DNA of 64,000 nt. It comes from Paenibacillus sp. ACRRX. Its GTDB lineage: Bacteria > Bacillota > Bacilli > Paenibacillales > Paenibacillaceae. The notes beneath the pieces are model-generated. The model saw only the letters and a list, made by a program, of their open reading frames with translations, had not been told where the DNA came from and searched no databases. Positions within the stretch are counted from its first letter, which is position 1. Every line of letters starts with the position of its first letter. The position numbers and the translations under genes were made by a program. The stretch is from positions 186,001-250,000 of the forward strand of contig NZ_JAKRNK010000004.1 in NCBI RefSeq assembly GCF_022346885.1, written 5' to 3'. Shown piece by piece: positions 16,669-25,612 of this stretch.

Positions 16669-17091
16669 ATGGGCATGACGATAATTGCCGCGTCCCCATT
16701 AGCAGGACGCATTCCCACTACCATCCATCAATTGCAGCATATATTGACAACGCTTACATTAAATCCTGTTCGAATTTCTCATACTCCATTTATCGAGATA
16801 GCACTCTCCCCTAAAGAGACGATTCAAATAAGCACGACAGCTCAATTGAAGCATCAGGATTCGCCATTTCGACTCAAGAGGGATCTTGCGGAAGACGAAA
16901 TCTTGATCACCTTCTCACCGGAGAAAGGACTGCTCGTTATCGCCTCCACAGAAGCAGTGCTGGAACAAGCCTGCATGAAGTTAATGATGCTGCTTCGCCA
17001 ACAGTGCGCAGTGATCCCAGGCCACAAGCCGCGTCTAGAGGAGTTATTCTGGAATGGCTCATCCGACGTCCCGCACGCGGCTGCTTTGTAA
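16669..17091 (+). CDS. Hypothetical protein
   Basis: A 140-residue soluble protein with AGGAG 8 bases before the ATG. No signal peptide or membrane segment. It contains the motif-like stretch AEDEILITFSPEKGLLVIAS and a helical end with Met/Leu/Gln residues. I do not recognise the family. A hairpin that could end its transcript follows at 17113-17149. Confidence 0.6.
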   Translation: MGMTIIAASPLAGRIPTTIHQLQHILTTLTLNPVRISHTPFIEIALSPKETIQISTTAQLKHQDSPFRLKRDLAEDEILITFSPEKGLLVIASTEAVLEQACMKLMMLLRQQCAVIPGHKPRLEELFWNGSSDVPHAAAL

Positions 17092-17112
17092 CCTGTGAGA
17101 ATCGGCTCTAAT

Positions 17113-17149
17113 AATAGGCTCTCTGAATTTCCTTTACATAGAGCCTATT
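17113..17149. terminator. Bidirectional terminator hairpin
   Basis: AATAGGCTCT (17113-17122) pairs with AGAGCCTATT (17140-17149), a perfect 10-bp stem between two convergent genes. A short T-rich stretch (TTTGTT) follows on the plus strand. Confidence 0.6.
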
Positions 17150-17158
17150 TGTTATGCT

Positions 17159-17977
17159 TTAGTCCCGAATCGCCAGTTGCCCCTGGTGATAAGTAATATA
17201 ATGATGCATATATTGTTCAAAATTAAGTTGCGTGTAATTGAACGCATAGATTGGAGCATTACCTGAGGCAAATTGAAGCTTTAAATGTTTGACTACAGCT
17301 GGATAAATAGGAGAGATCAGGTCCGTAAAGTCCCCACCGTTGACGTAGGGCGAAATCTCATACTGCGAAATGCCGATACCTTGAAGTATGTTCTTGGCGA
17401 TTGCCCTTAAAATATCACTTCGCGGATGACATATTGTACTAAATAGGTGGAACTGTTGGTAGTAGGTTTCTATAAATGGGGAAATCGGAATATCAAGACC
17501 TATCTCTCTTATTCTAAAGCTGTACATAAAATCGGCATACAGCCGCTCTAGCTCTGATTCCGTATAGAAATCCTCATCGGATACTAGATTGATAATCGCT
17601 TGCCTGCTCTTTCCCTCACACAGCATACGAATTATGTTTTGATCCCCATAGGCAAACTCCGGTTCCTTGTTATTAGCAGTAAATTGGGGATAGTAGGGGG
17701 TAAAAAAGCTGTTGCCTATACTAATAGACACGCAGTGTTCTGGCAATTGACTAAGCAAATAATCCGTTGACAAGTAAGGACCAAATGCGTCACTCGTACG
17801 CATATAAATAAACAAATCGCAGCTGTGTAGCAGCTCAGGCGCTAATCCTGTACGTGGACAGTCCTGAATAAAAGGAATATCCACCAGCTGATAGTTCCGA
17901 TTAAAAGTGAGCGAGGTTTCTAAATACTGGCGTAATGGCTTGGCGTGGCAATTGCTGTAGATGATACACCGTTTCAT
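17159..17977 (-). CDS. WcbI-like polysaccharide-biosynthesis putative acyltransferase
   Basis: A 272-residue protein whose start, MKRCIIYSNCHAKPLRQYL, matches the pattern of WcbI-family proteins of capsule clusters, which have an SGNH-hydrolase-like fold with Cys/His near the N-terminus; acyltransfer is proposed for that family. SISIGNSFF and FSTICHPRSDIL are further conserved-looking blocks. AGGAGG is 6 bases before the ATG at 17977; the frame extends upstream to 18007 without a ribosome site. No capsule genes are adjacent, so its substrate is unknown. Family assignment is moderately sure. Confidence 0.65.
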   Translation of the reverse strand: MKRCIIYSNCHAKPLRQYLETSLTFNRNYQLVDIPFIQDCPRTGLAPELLHSCDLFIYMRTSDAFGPYLSTDYLLSQLPEHCVSISIGNSFFTPYYPQFTANNKEPEFAYGDQNIIRMLCEGKSRQAIINLVSDEDFYTESELERLYADFMYSFRIREIGLDIPISPFIETYYQQFHLFSTICHPRSDILRAIAKNILQGIGISQYEISPYVNGGDFTDLISPIYPAVVKHLKLQFASGNAPIYAFNYTQLNFEQYMHHYITYHQGQLAIRD

Positions 17978-18071
17978 CCTGCACCTCCTAATACAAGGCT
18001 GATCCAACTTGCACTCTTCATATTATATGAACAAGTCAATAGGAGGTACGAGATATAAGGCCTTATAACAT

Positions 18072-18119
18072 AAATGGGGCGTCTGCTAGTCTCACATGAA
18101 GACTGGACGACCCCCATTT
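18072..18119. terminator. Long nested hairpin after nadE
   Basis: AAATGGGG (18072-18079) pairs with CCCCATTT (18112-18119), and AGTCT (18088-18092) with AGACT (18100-18104) inside it. No T run follows, so it may be a processing or stability hairpin instead of a strong terminator. Confidence 0.5.
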
Positions 18120-18140
18120 GCCATAACGATCTCAATACTA

Positions 18141-18950
18141 TTAGATTCCTGGAATTGCAGAACGCTTATGCTCTGTCTTGCGATATTGACGCTCTATCTT
18201 CTCACGAGCTTCATCGCTGACCGGTTTGCCTTCCAGATAATCGCTATTTTCATCGTATGTAATGCCCAACTCTTTCTCATCTGTCTGGCCTTCCCACAAT
18301 CCAGCAGTAGGTGCTTTGTCGATCACACTGCTTGGTACGCCGACATAACGAGCCAATTGACGAACTTGACGCTTATTAAGAGAAGATAATGGCGTAATAT
18401 CTACAGCCCCGTCCCCCCACTTCGTATAGAAGCCCGTTAAAGCCTCAGAGGCATGATCAGTACCTACCACAAGCAGATTCAGGTCAAAAGCAAGCGCATA
18501 TTGTGTCACCATACGAATCCGTGCTTTCACGTTGCCTTTGCCAGGAATGCTAATATGACGATAATTGCCTAGCTGCTTAAACGCCTGCTCTGTCTCCAGG
18601 GCAATTTCGTTTACGGCATCTTGTACGTTGGTCTCTACTGTATGCTGAAGCTTAAAGGCTTCCGCAACCGCATAACTGTCTGCAATATCAACCTGTTCAC
18701 CGTAAGGCTGAAATACGCCGAGAGTCATGTAAGGCTGACCGCTCTCCGCAGCTAACTCATCTGTCGCCTGCTTGCAGAGCGCCGCAGCCACAGCACTATC
18801 AATTCCCCCGCTAATCGCGATTAACAGACCTGACGTTCCCGATTGCTTCACATACTGTTTCAGAAAATCAACACGTTTCCGTACTTCTGTCGCCTCATCG
18901 ATCTGAGGCTGCACGCCAAAACGCTTTACAATCTCTTCTTGTAAGCTCAT
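18141..18950 (-). CDS. nadE: NH3-dependent NAD(+) synthetase NadE
   Basis: Final step of NAD synthesis: amidates nicotinate adenine dinucleotide with ammonia and ATP. The 269-residue length is that of the ammonia-only enzyme without a glutaminase domain. The ATP-pyrophosphatase P-loop ISGGIDSAVAAALC is near residue 45, VVGTDHASEALTGFYTKWGDGA and KAPTAGLWEGQTDE are the family's substrate loops, and the C-terminal KRSAIPGI is normal. The gene follows the bacilliredoxin gene on the same strand but a terminator separates them. Confidence 0.96.
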   Translation of the reverse strand: MSLQEEIVKRFGVQPQIDEATEVRKRVDFLKQYVKQSGTSGLLIAISGGIDSAVAAALCKQATDELAAESGQPYMTLGVFQPYGEQVDIADSYAVAEAFKLQHTVETNVQDAVNEIALETEQAFKQLGNYRHISIPGKGNVKARIRMVTQYALAFDLNLLVVGTDHASEALTGFYTKWGDGAVDITPLSSLNKRQVRQLARYVGVPSSVIDKAPTAGLWEGQTDEKELGITYDENSDYLEGKPVSDEAREKIERQYRKTEHKRSAIPGI

Positions 18951-18979
18951 CTGTCATACTCCCTCCATGTGCATGGTGC

Positions 18980-19012
18980 AAAAATCCCCGCGCATGCAAA
19001 CGATGCGCGGGG
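18980..19012 (-). terminator. Terminator of the bacilliredoxin gene
   Basis: CCCCGCGCAT (18986-18995) and ATGCGCGGGG (19003-19012) form a perfect 10-bp stem; on the minus strand ATTTTT follows. Confidence 0.88.
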
Positions 19013-19031
19013 TATAAGCGCTGGGCTGCGC

Positions 19032-19466
19032 TTAGCGGCAATGACGATCAAATGCAGCTGACAATTCTGCAGCAATCTCTTCTGCTGAACGGTTCTCAAT
19101 GCTAAGACGCTCGATAAAATGGACCAGTTCGCCATCCTTCATCAGTGCGATTGAAGGAGAAGACGGTGGATATGGCGCAAAATATTCACGCGCCTTAGCT
19201 GTTGCTTCTTTGTCTTGCCCAGCAAATACGGTAAACAAATGATCTGGTGTAACGTCATTCTCCAATGCCTTACGAACACCTGGGCGGCATTGACCAGCTG
19301 CGCAGCCGCATACCGAGTTCACAACTACCAACGAAGTGCCCTTTGCTGTTGGAAGCTTCTCTTCCACTTCTGCTGCTGTGCGAAGTTCGACAATACCCGC
19401 TCTTGTCAATTCCTCACGCATCGGTTGAACCATATCCTGCATATATTGCTCAAATGACATTGACAT
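19032..19466 (-). CDS. Bacilliredoxin BrxA/BrxB family protein
   Basis: A 144-residue thioredoxin-fold protein that should remove bacillithiol from S-bacillithiolated proteins in the cytoplasm. The CGC active-site motif is in NSVCGCAAGQCRPGV near residue 54, and SPSIALMKDGELVHFIER is the conserved strand near the cis-Pro loop. The start at 19466 (MSMSFEQYM) matches how the family begins and has AGGAG 9 bases upstream; an ATG two codons earlier is too close to the ribosome site. Its presence implies bacillithiol use by this organism. BrxA and BrxB cannot be told apart here. Confidence 0.93.
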   Translation of the reverse strand: MSMSFEQYMQDMVQPMREELTRAGIVELRTAAEVEEKLPTAKGTSLVVVNSVCGCAAGQCRPGVRKALENDVTPDHLFTVFAGQDKEATAKAREYFAPYPPSSPSIALMKDGELVHFIERLSIENRSAEEIAAELSAAFDRHCR

Positions 19467-19583
19467 CCGCATTCACTCCTAAATGAAATATAATCCGATA
19501 GAACGCCCTCATCGTTACCTATCGGTAATATTGTAACCATGCTCAGGAGTGAAAAGCAAGAGAAGGAAGCCAACTACTAACAC

Positions 19584-19691
19584 TTACGTTGATGGACGGT
19601 TAGGTCCATTCAGCTTCTTGTCGCCTGAGCCGCCATTTGCCTTCGTGCTGCGATTTGCTTGCTGCTGTTGTTCCTTGGAGTCTTGGGTCAT
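19584..19691 (-). CDS. 35-residue hydrophilic small protein
   Basis: A short gene with AAAGGAGG about 9 bases before its ATG. The product is Gln/Asn/Lys/Gly-rich without hydrophobic segments and ends KKLNGPNRPST. Composition resembles small acid-soluble spore proteins, but I cannot place it in a named class. It lies 59 bases after a membrane protein gene on the same strand and might be co-transcribed. Confidence 0.6.
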   Translation of the reverse strand: MTQDSKEQQQQANRSTKANGGSGDKKLNGPNRPST

Positions 19692-19750
19692 ATCGGATAG
19701 CCTCCTTTCCGTCATATAGTCTCAGCTATTATGTGCTCGCTATAGACGGA

Positions 19751-20551
19751 TTATCCGATTTTTCCGCTATTCCCATCTGCTGCCTCTTGTTCCCCAAGAG
19801 GCCGTGGAAAATCTTCGATAGTGGTCTCAGATTGCACGCGAACAGCTTCTACTCGCTCGCACGCCCGTGTAATAAAGTAGGATGCAGCAAGTAATGCAAC
19901 GGACACCCACTGCAGTATAGATAAGCCAAACATTCGCTCGTCATCTGGATACATATAGGACATAAGCATGCCAATGACACCGGCTGCAAGTGCGGATAAC
20001 TGGGCATCTGCATAGCTGCCCATCTCCCGCTTGCGCAGCCATAGCCCCAGGAGCAGCAGCAAACTCATGATTGATTCAAACGGCGGCAGCGCAACAGCCA
20101 TGACCGCAGGCAAAGGGAGCGGCGTCAAATAAGGAGCTGGCGTACCCGAATAGGCATACATAAAACCATATACGGCAAGTCCCATCAGCAAGCCATGTGC
20201 CGCTACATCCGACAGTAAGCCGTAACTTAACTGATGCTTGCGGATATAAGTAATGGTCCAAGCCACCAGACCGATACCTAACAGAACGTTGCCATTAACA
20301 GATGTGCCGCTTAAAAAAAGTAACGCTTTGGTCTGGTTCCATATAATGGACGGCGAGTCCCATAAGTAACCGAATTTTTCATTTAACAATATACATACGA
20401 GAATAGTTCCTGCCCACTCTGTCCAAGGCTTCACAGGGACATTCTCCATCTTTAGGCGCAACGCGATCGCTACTATCCCGAAGACAAAACTGACGAGCAG
20501 CACAAGCATACTCCATTGCAATGTGAACGAACCAAGCTGAATGACCTCCAT
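19751..20551 (-). CDS. Multi-pass membrane protein of unknown function
   Basis: A 266-residue protein with about seven hydrophobic helices and a polar C-terminal tail of about 35 residues. GGAGGTCATCA precedes the ATG. Internal blocks such as PLPLPAVMAVALPPFESIMS and SYGLLSDVAAHGLLMGLAVYG recall the general topology of prolipoprotein diacylglyceryl transferase relatives, but key residues are not recognisable, so this is only a hint. It lies between the histidine kinase and the 35-residue gene on the same strand. Confidence 0.65.
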   Translation of the reverse strand: MEVIQLGSFTLQWSMLVLLVSFVFGIVAIALRLKMENVPVKPWTEWAGTILVCILLNEKFGYLWDSPSIIWNQTKALLFLSGTSVNGNVLLGIGLVAWTITYIRKHQLSYGLLSDVAAHGLLMGLAVYGFMYAYSGTPAPYLTPLPLPAVMAVALPPFESIMSLLLLLGLWLRKREMGSYADAQLSALAAGVIGMLMSYMYPDDERMFGLSILQWVSVALLAASYFITRACERVEAVRVQSETTIEDFPRPLGEQEAADGNSGKIG

Positions 20552-20614
20552 TGATGACCTCCGCTAACGTATATATGCCTTTATACTACCATAATTAGGG
20601 CAATACATGCCTTG

Positions 20615-22324
20615 TTATACAGCAGCAGAAGTGATGATATCCTGTTCGTTGGCCTCGGCTTTAAAAGCTACAATAAAAGTCGTCCCTGCACCTTCCTTTG
20701 TTTCTACCCGAATCACACCCTCGTGTCGTTCTACAATGCTTAAGCACAATGGCAGGCCCAAGCCGGTGCCTTTTGCCTTGGTTGTATAAAAAGGTTCGAA
20801 CAGCTTGTCCACAACTGCTTTAGGAATTCCCGTTCCGGTATCCTGAACCAGCAGTTCAATATGACCGTTGCAATATCTTGTTACTATCGTTAATATCCCT
20901 TTATCAGTCATCGCCTCCATGCCATTTCGTGCTAGGTTCAGCAGCAACTGCTTCATTTCCTTCGGATTTAATAAGAGTGGGGGCAGTTCCTCTGCGAGTT
21001 CCAACTGGATTTCTTGTCCGCGCAAGTTCGCGTCAGCCCACAAGAGAGGTGAAATATTCATAATCAATTCATGTAAATAGATACTTTCCTTCTCGACAAT
21101 TCGATTCTGCGCAAGCGACAAAAAGTCATTAATAATACTGTTTGCACGATCCAGCTCCTCCATGACTATTGTGTAGTAGTCTTCAAGGTGCCCTGGACTT
21201 TTCTGTTTCATTAACTGAATAAACCCACGCACAACCGCCATCGGATTACGTATCTCATGTGTAATACTGGCAGCCATTTGTCCAACCAGGCTTAAGCGTT
21301 CCATATTGCCCATCTCAGCCCGCAGCTGCACGAGCTCCGTAATGTCGTGCATCATCCCAACGGCGCCTACTATTTCCCCGGTTTCTTGATTACGCATCGA
21401 TGACGCACGAGTCAGATAAGTCCGTTCGCCTACTGTGAGCATTTCGCTTTGCATCGACTCACCACACAGTACTCGGTATACTAGCAGATTGTCCGTTTCC
21501 CAAAATTGATTATCGGCAAAATACTTCCCATACTCTTGCCCGATTATATTCGAGGCATCATAATGCGGATTAATTTGACGCAGTGTATGGAGCAGCGATT
21601 GATTAACCGCCGTAATACGAGCGTTAGCGTCAACCGCGATGACACCTAATGGCGTCGCATCAATTACCTGATGCAGCTTCTGCGCCTCCTGTCTATACTG
21701 CCGCCATATAGATAAGTAGCTCTGCTGTAAATAAGCCTTCTCTCGCGTACTCTCAATAAAATGCACAACGGTACACGCTGCCAACAAAAATACAGCACCG
21801 AACATCGCCATAAATAGGAACACGTCCATTTCTAGCTTAATTCGACTATCCCACAAGACATATACATAATGAATCAAATATAGAGCCATACCAAGCAATG
21901 CAAAATTCATTACGATCATCATCCGATGTCGGGCGCTTGAATGACGAAACTTATTCACATACATAAATAAAAATGGCGTTAAGTAAACAAGGGCATCGCT
22001 CCACAAAGCGTGTGAAAAGTAAGCTTCCGGAAAACCGAGCAGCATAAAGAAATAAAGCGCAGATACGAGGGCACCGATACGATACCCCCCATAAAGAATA
22101 CCAAGCATGTAGGGTATTAACCTAAAATCAAAAGGCTGCGCTGTCTCTGAAAAATAATAAAACGACAACATCATACATAGCAGAACAGAAATGGACGAAA
22201 AAACTCCTATATTGATATGGGCCTTGGATATACGCTCTGGTTTCATCGTATAAAGTTGGCAGGAAAAAGCGGGTATGTAGGCGATAAAAACTTGCAATAC
22301 GGTCTCCTTTAAAGCGACAAACAT
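20615..22324 (-). CDS. Orphan membrane sensor histidine kinase (KinB-like)
   Basis: A 569-residue kinase: about six N-terminal membrane helices (about 10-195, 5TM-type sensor), a PAS domain (about 215-335, with VIDATPLGVIAVD), the phospho-acceptor His in ASITHEIRNPMAV near residue 350, and a C-terminal ATPase with N-box LLLNLARNGMEA, G1 DTGTGIP and G2 GTGLGLPL. GGAGGAG precedes the ATG. No response regulator gene is adjacent, as is usual for kinases feeding the Spo0F/Spo0A phosphorelay in spore formers; that role is inferred. The signal is unknown. Confidence 0.88.
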   Translation of the reverse strand: MFVALKETVLQVFIAYIPAFSCQLYTMKPERISKAHINIGVFSSISVLLCMMLSFYYFSETAQPFDFRLIPYMLGILYGGYRIGALVSALYFFMLLGFPEAYFSHALWSDALVYLTPFLFMYVNKFRHSSARHRMMIVMNFALLGMALYLIHYVYVLWDSRIKLEMDVFLFMAMFGAVFLLAACTVVHFIESTREKAYLQQSYLSIWRQYRQEAQKLHQVIDATPLGVIAVDANARITAVNQSLLHTLRQINPHYDASNIIGQEYGKYFADNQFWETDNLLVYRVLCGESMQSEMLTVGERTYLTRASSMRNQETGEIVGAVGMMHDITELVQLRAEMGNMERLSLVGQMAASITHEIRNPMAVVRGFIQLMKQKSPGHLEDYYTIVMEELDRANSIINDFLSLAQNRIVEKESIYLHELIMNISPLLWADANLRGQEIQLELAEELPPLLLNPKEMKQLLLNLARNGMEAMTDKGILTIVTRYCNGHIELLVQDTGTGIPKAVVDKLFEPFYTTKAKGTGLGLPLCLSIVERHEGVIRVETKEGAGTTFIVAFKAEANEQDIITSAAV

Positions 22325-22519
22325 ACACTACTCCTCCATATTAAATTGGTTATTTCTTCCTCTGTAGCTTAGATTAAAGCATACTACTGCCGGTTAAACA
22401 ATTGTTATCGATTAACTTTTAGTGTTTTTTTATTAAACCGCGGTTGCATTCAATCTAGACAAGGATACAATAAGACAAGAACCGCTAATCATTGCGAACT
22501 ACCGTAAAAGGAGATTACG

Positions 22520-23776
22520 ATGCAACAAACTGAAGTTATAGTCATTGGAGGCGGTCCTTCTGGGCTGATGGCCGCGATCTCGGCTGCCGAGCACGGGGCT
22601 AAAGTACTGCTTATTGATAAAGGAGATAAATTAGGGCGCAAACTGGCAATCTCAGGCGGCGGTCGCTGTAACGTTACGAATAACAAACCGCTTGATGAGC
22701 TCATTCGTCATATGCCTGGCAACGGCCGATTTCTGCATAGTGCGTTCCAGCATTTTAACCCGGATCTCATCATTTCTTTCTTTGAGCGTTTGGGAATAGC
22801 TTTAAAAGAAGAGGACAACGGACGAATGTTTCCCGTGTCGGACAAAGCCAAAACTGTCGTGGATGCACTCATTGGCGAAGCAGTCAGACTTGGCGTGGTG
22901 CTGCGAGCAAACGAGCCTGTCGAAGAAGTCATATATGAGGACGGTGCTGTTCGCGGTGTCCGACTAAAGAGCGGTTCCTTTCTGCGGGCGGATTCCGTTG
23001 TAATTGCTACCGGCGGCAAGTCAGTTCCTCACACAGGCTCTACGGGTGACGGGTATCCGTGGGCAGAAGCTGCAGGTCATACCATAACGGAGCTATATCC
23101 AACAGAAGTTCCCTTAACGTCCAATACTTCCTTTATTCGTGACCGGGTACTGCAAGGGCTCTCGTTACGAGATATTCACATTGCTGTATGGAATGAGAAG
23201 GGCAAAAAAGTAGTAGAGCATGCAGGTGATTTGATCTTCACCCACTTCGGACTGTCTGGTCCAGCTGCTCTGCGCTGCAGTCAGTTCGTCGTTAAAGAAC
23301 GAAAACGCACTGGCCGAGAAACGGTACAGCTAACGATTGACCTCAAGCCCGAGATTTCTGCCAATATGCTGAGCCAAGATGCACTTGCCTTATGGAAGCA
23401 AGAGCCCAAGAAGGCCGTCAAGAACATTCTAAAGCAGATCGTCCCTGAAAGAATGGTTGCGCTGCTGCTTAGTATGGCTGACATCGACGAATCCATAACA
23501 TTTGACCACATCCCCAAACAAGAGTGGGCGCACCTGTGTCAGCTTATTAAAGCTTTTCCGCTAAAGGCTAGCGGAACACGCTCTCTAGAAGAAGCATTTG
23601 TAACGGGCGGGGGTATTCATCTTAAGGAACTTGATCCCAAAACGATGGGGTCACGCCTCACATCTGGCTTATTCTTCTGTGGTGAAATATTAGATATCCA
23701 CGGCTACACAGGAGGATACAACATTACTGCCGCCTTTGTGACAGGGTATACAGCCGGAATGAGCGCAGCGAAATAA
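22520..23776 (+). CDS. NAD(P)/FAD-dependent oxidoreductase, HI0933/BaiN family
   Basis: A 418-residue flavoprotein. The N-terminal Rossmann motif VIGGGPSGLMAAISAAEHGAKV binds FAD, followed by the family block KLGRKLAISGGGRCNVTN. A second dinucleotide-type stretch VIATGGKSVPHTGSTGDGY and the C-terminal GGYNITAAFVTGYTAGM complete the family pattern. AAAAGGAG precedes the ATG. The reaction is not established for most members; BaiN acts on bile-acid intermediates in gut clostridia, which need not apply here. Confidence 0.9.
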   Translation: MQQTEVIVIGGGPSGLMAAISAAEHGAKVLLIDKGDKLGRKLAISGGGRCNVTNNKPLDELIRHMPGNGRFLHSAFQHFNPDLIISFFERLGIALKEEDNGRMFPVSDKAKTVVDALIGEAVRLGVVLRANEPVEEVIYEDGAVRGVRLKSGSFLRADSVVIATGGKSVPHTGSTGDGYPWAEAAGHTITELYPTEVPLTSNTSFIRDRVLQGLSLRDIHIAVWNEKGKKVVEHAGDLIFTHFGLSGPAALRCSQFVVKERKRTGRETVQLTIDLKPEISANMLSQDALALWKQEPKKAVKNILKQIVPERMVALLLSMADIDESITFDHIPKQEWAHLCQLIKAFPLKASGTRSLEEAFVTGGGIHLKELDPKTMGSRLTSGLFFCGEILDIHGYTGGYNITAAFVTGYTAGMSAAK

Positions 23777-23797
23777 ATATCTCTTTCTAACAGGCAG

Positions 23798-23828
23798 AGA
23801 GCCGGAAAATCTATATTTCTCCGGCTCT
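23798..23828. terminator. Bidirectional terminator hairpin
   Basis: AGAGCCGGA (23798-23806) pairs with TCCGGCTCT (23820-23828) between two convergent genes. T runs are weak on both sides. Confidence 0.65.
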
Positions 23829-23843
23829 ATTGGCTATCAAGAG

Positions 23844-24251
23844 TTACAGATGAATCCCACCCTGAAAGTGATTAGTCGATTCCTCATCCGACCAGCCCCG
23901 CGTCTCCTCATCACGATGGGACAAGTCATCCTCTCTTGGGTCAACCTGTACATAAGCATCATGATGTATCCAATCTTCATTCACCACATGGGCAGGTATC
24001 GGGATAATGTCCATTCCGTAGGCATCGTTTACAATACTCATTTCAGTCATCTCCGCTTGCTCGATCAGCTGACCGCCATATGCTTCGACGATCTCCAATG
24101 CAGAAGTGATATCCTGCCGCTCCACATGAATATGAAGCTGGTTGCCAGCTGTCTCCTTAACGGGATGATAACCCAGCTCATCCAATGTATCATACGCCAG
24201 TTCGGTGCTGTGAGCATCGCTAAATTCAAATCTGATTACGGCCTGCTCCAT
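23844..24251 (-). CDS. Hypothetical protein, acidic/His-rich tail
   Basis: A 135-residue soluble protein with a strong AGGAGGAGGG ribosome site. The first 75 residues alternate strands and helices (VIRFEFSD, AYDTLDELGY, QLHIHVER, ALEIVEAYGG), a ferredoxin-like arrangement; the tail is rich in Asp, Glu and His. I do not recognise the family. It lies downstream of ecsB with an 83-base gap and may be in the same transcript. Confidence 0.65.
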   Translation of the reverse strand: MEQAVIRFEFSDAHSTELAYDTLDELGYHPVKETAGNQLHIHVERQDITSALEIVEAYGGQLIEQAEMTEMSIVNDAYGMDIIPIPAHVVNEDWIHHDAYVQVDPREDDLSHRDEETRGWSDEESTNHFQGGIHL

Positions 24252-24334
24252 GAAAAACCCTCCTCCTACTTGATACTGTTTGCTGTTACTATACCCGTAT
24301 CAGGAAAAGATCATGCTGCTGTACTCGGTCATCA

Positions 24335-25612
24335 TCACGACTGCTCTGCTTCAACTTTGATGTCTTCCTTTAACTTATATCCTCGCATCATCATAACCAT
24401 ATTGGATATAAAGGCAGATACCACAGCCCCTCCGGCCATATATAAGATTCCTGCCACTGGCGAGATCAGCCAGCCTGAAGCAGCTCCCCAGAGCATGCCA
24501 GGTAATATTCCATTTACTTTAACAAAATGTGAAGCCCCGATCTGAACTTGTTCCACATCAAAGGTATACATCTTCCACACTTCACTACCTACAAGCTCCC
24601 GCCAATAGGAATTCAGCCAGTATCCCAAAATAGCACACAACACCGGAAAGACCAGCATTAACAATGAGGCTGCCTTCAGCGTCACAATAAACAGAGCAAT
24701 CATACCCACTCCAATGAGTTGGCAATAAAAAAGGACATGAACGCTGCTCCGCCACATCGTCTTAACAGCGATGGCTCCGATACGTTCACCCGCCGTATTG
24801 AGCTGCTTCCAGTACCCTGAATGAGGAAACAGCAGCGGCTTCTTGCCACGTTTACGCCTAGGTTGTTTGCCTAGCGCCTGCTTTAACAAGAGGCTTGTCA
24901 GCTTCATCTTGAAGCCTGTCTCTACATCCACATCTCTATCGAATGTATAACGGACATGGATACGCCATCTCGCCAGCATATAAATGCATATGATAAGCAG
25001 CCCTGCGAGCGCGGCCCCTGCGAACAAGTAGGACAGCATGGATATAATTATGTATCGAAAGGCAAGTAAAATAGCCACATTCCATATCCATCCCCATACA
25101 ACCCTCTTCCAGCCATTCATGCGTACAGTTATCTGATTCCTTACAAGTGCGTGCAAACATCCAATCAACCCCGCCAGGAGCGACAACATAATTACACTCG
25201 CTGTATCAAAATGGTAGCCCCGAATAAGCCATGGTAATAAAAGAATGGTCAGAGCACCTGTCAACAGGGTCTGCCTAACCGCAAGTTCCAACAGGCCAAA
25301 GCGAACAAATGTCTCATACCAAACGGGGTGCTGACGAAGGAATAAAATGTCCCCGCCTTCCGACCACGTTCGCACACGAGACATCATAATAGTCACAAAG
25401 AACGGGTAAATCCATAATGTCTGAAATAATGATTGTTGAGGGATAACAACTGCATCTGTCCACCAGCTATAATAAAATTTTAATCCGAGCAGCAAGGCTG
25501 GTACGATAATATAAAGCATGACCGTCCAATCCATCACAATACGCAACGCGTTCCATTGATAGTTCAGATTCAAACGCCAACGTCGGTACGCCAGCGGCCA
25601 TGGCCGCATCAT
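24335..25612 (-). CDS. ecsB: ABC transporter permease EcsB
   Basis: Membrane partner of EcsA. The 425-residue protein has about ten hydrophobic helices and EcsB-type blocks (RTWSEGGDILFLRQHPV, RYTFDRDVDVETGFKMKL). Its ATG overlaps the ecsA stop in an ATGA arrangement, so translation is coupled. In Bacillus the EcsAB pair affects secretion, regulated intramembrane proteolysis by RasP, and sporulation; the transported substrate is not known. Confidence 0.85.
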   Translation of the reverse strand: MMRPWPLAYRRWRLNLNYQWNALRIVMDWTVMLYIIVPALLLGLKFYYSWWTDAVVIPQQSLFQTLWIYPFFVTIMMSRVRTWSEGGDILFLRQHPVWYETFVRFGLLELAVRQTLLTGALTILLLPWLIRGYHFDTASVIMLSLLAGLIGCLHALVRNQITVRMNGWKRVVWGWIWNVAILLAFRYIIISMLSYLFAGAALAGLLIICIYMLARWRIHVRYTFDRDVDVETGFKMKLTSLLLKQALGKQPRRKRGKKPLLFPHSGYWKQLNTAGERIGAIAVKTMWRSSVHVLFYCQLIGVGMIALFIVTLKAASLLMLVFPVLCAILGYWLNSYWRELVGSEVWKMYTFDVEQVQIGASHFVKVNGILPGMLWGAASGWLISPVAGILYMAGGAVVSAFISNMVMMMRGYKLKEDIKVEAEQS

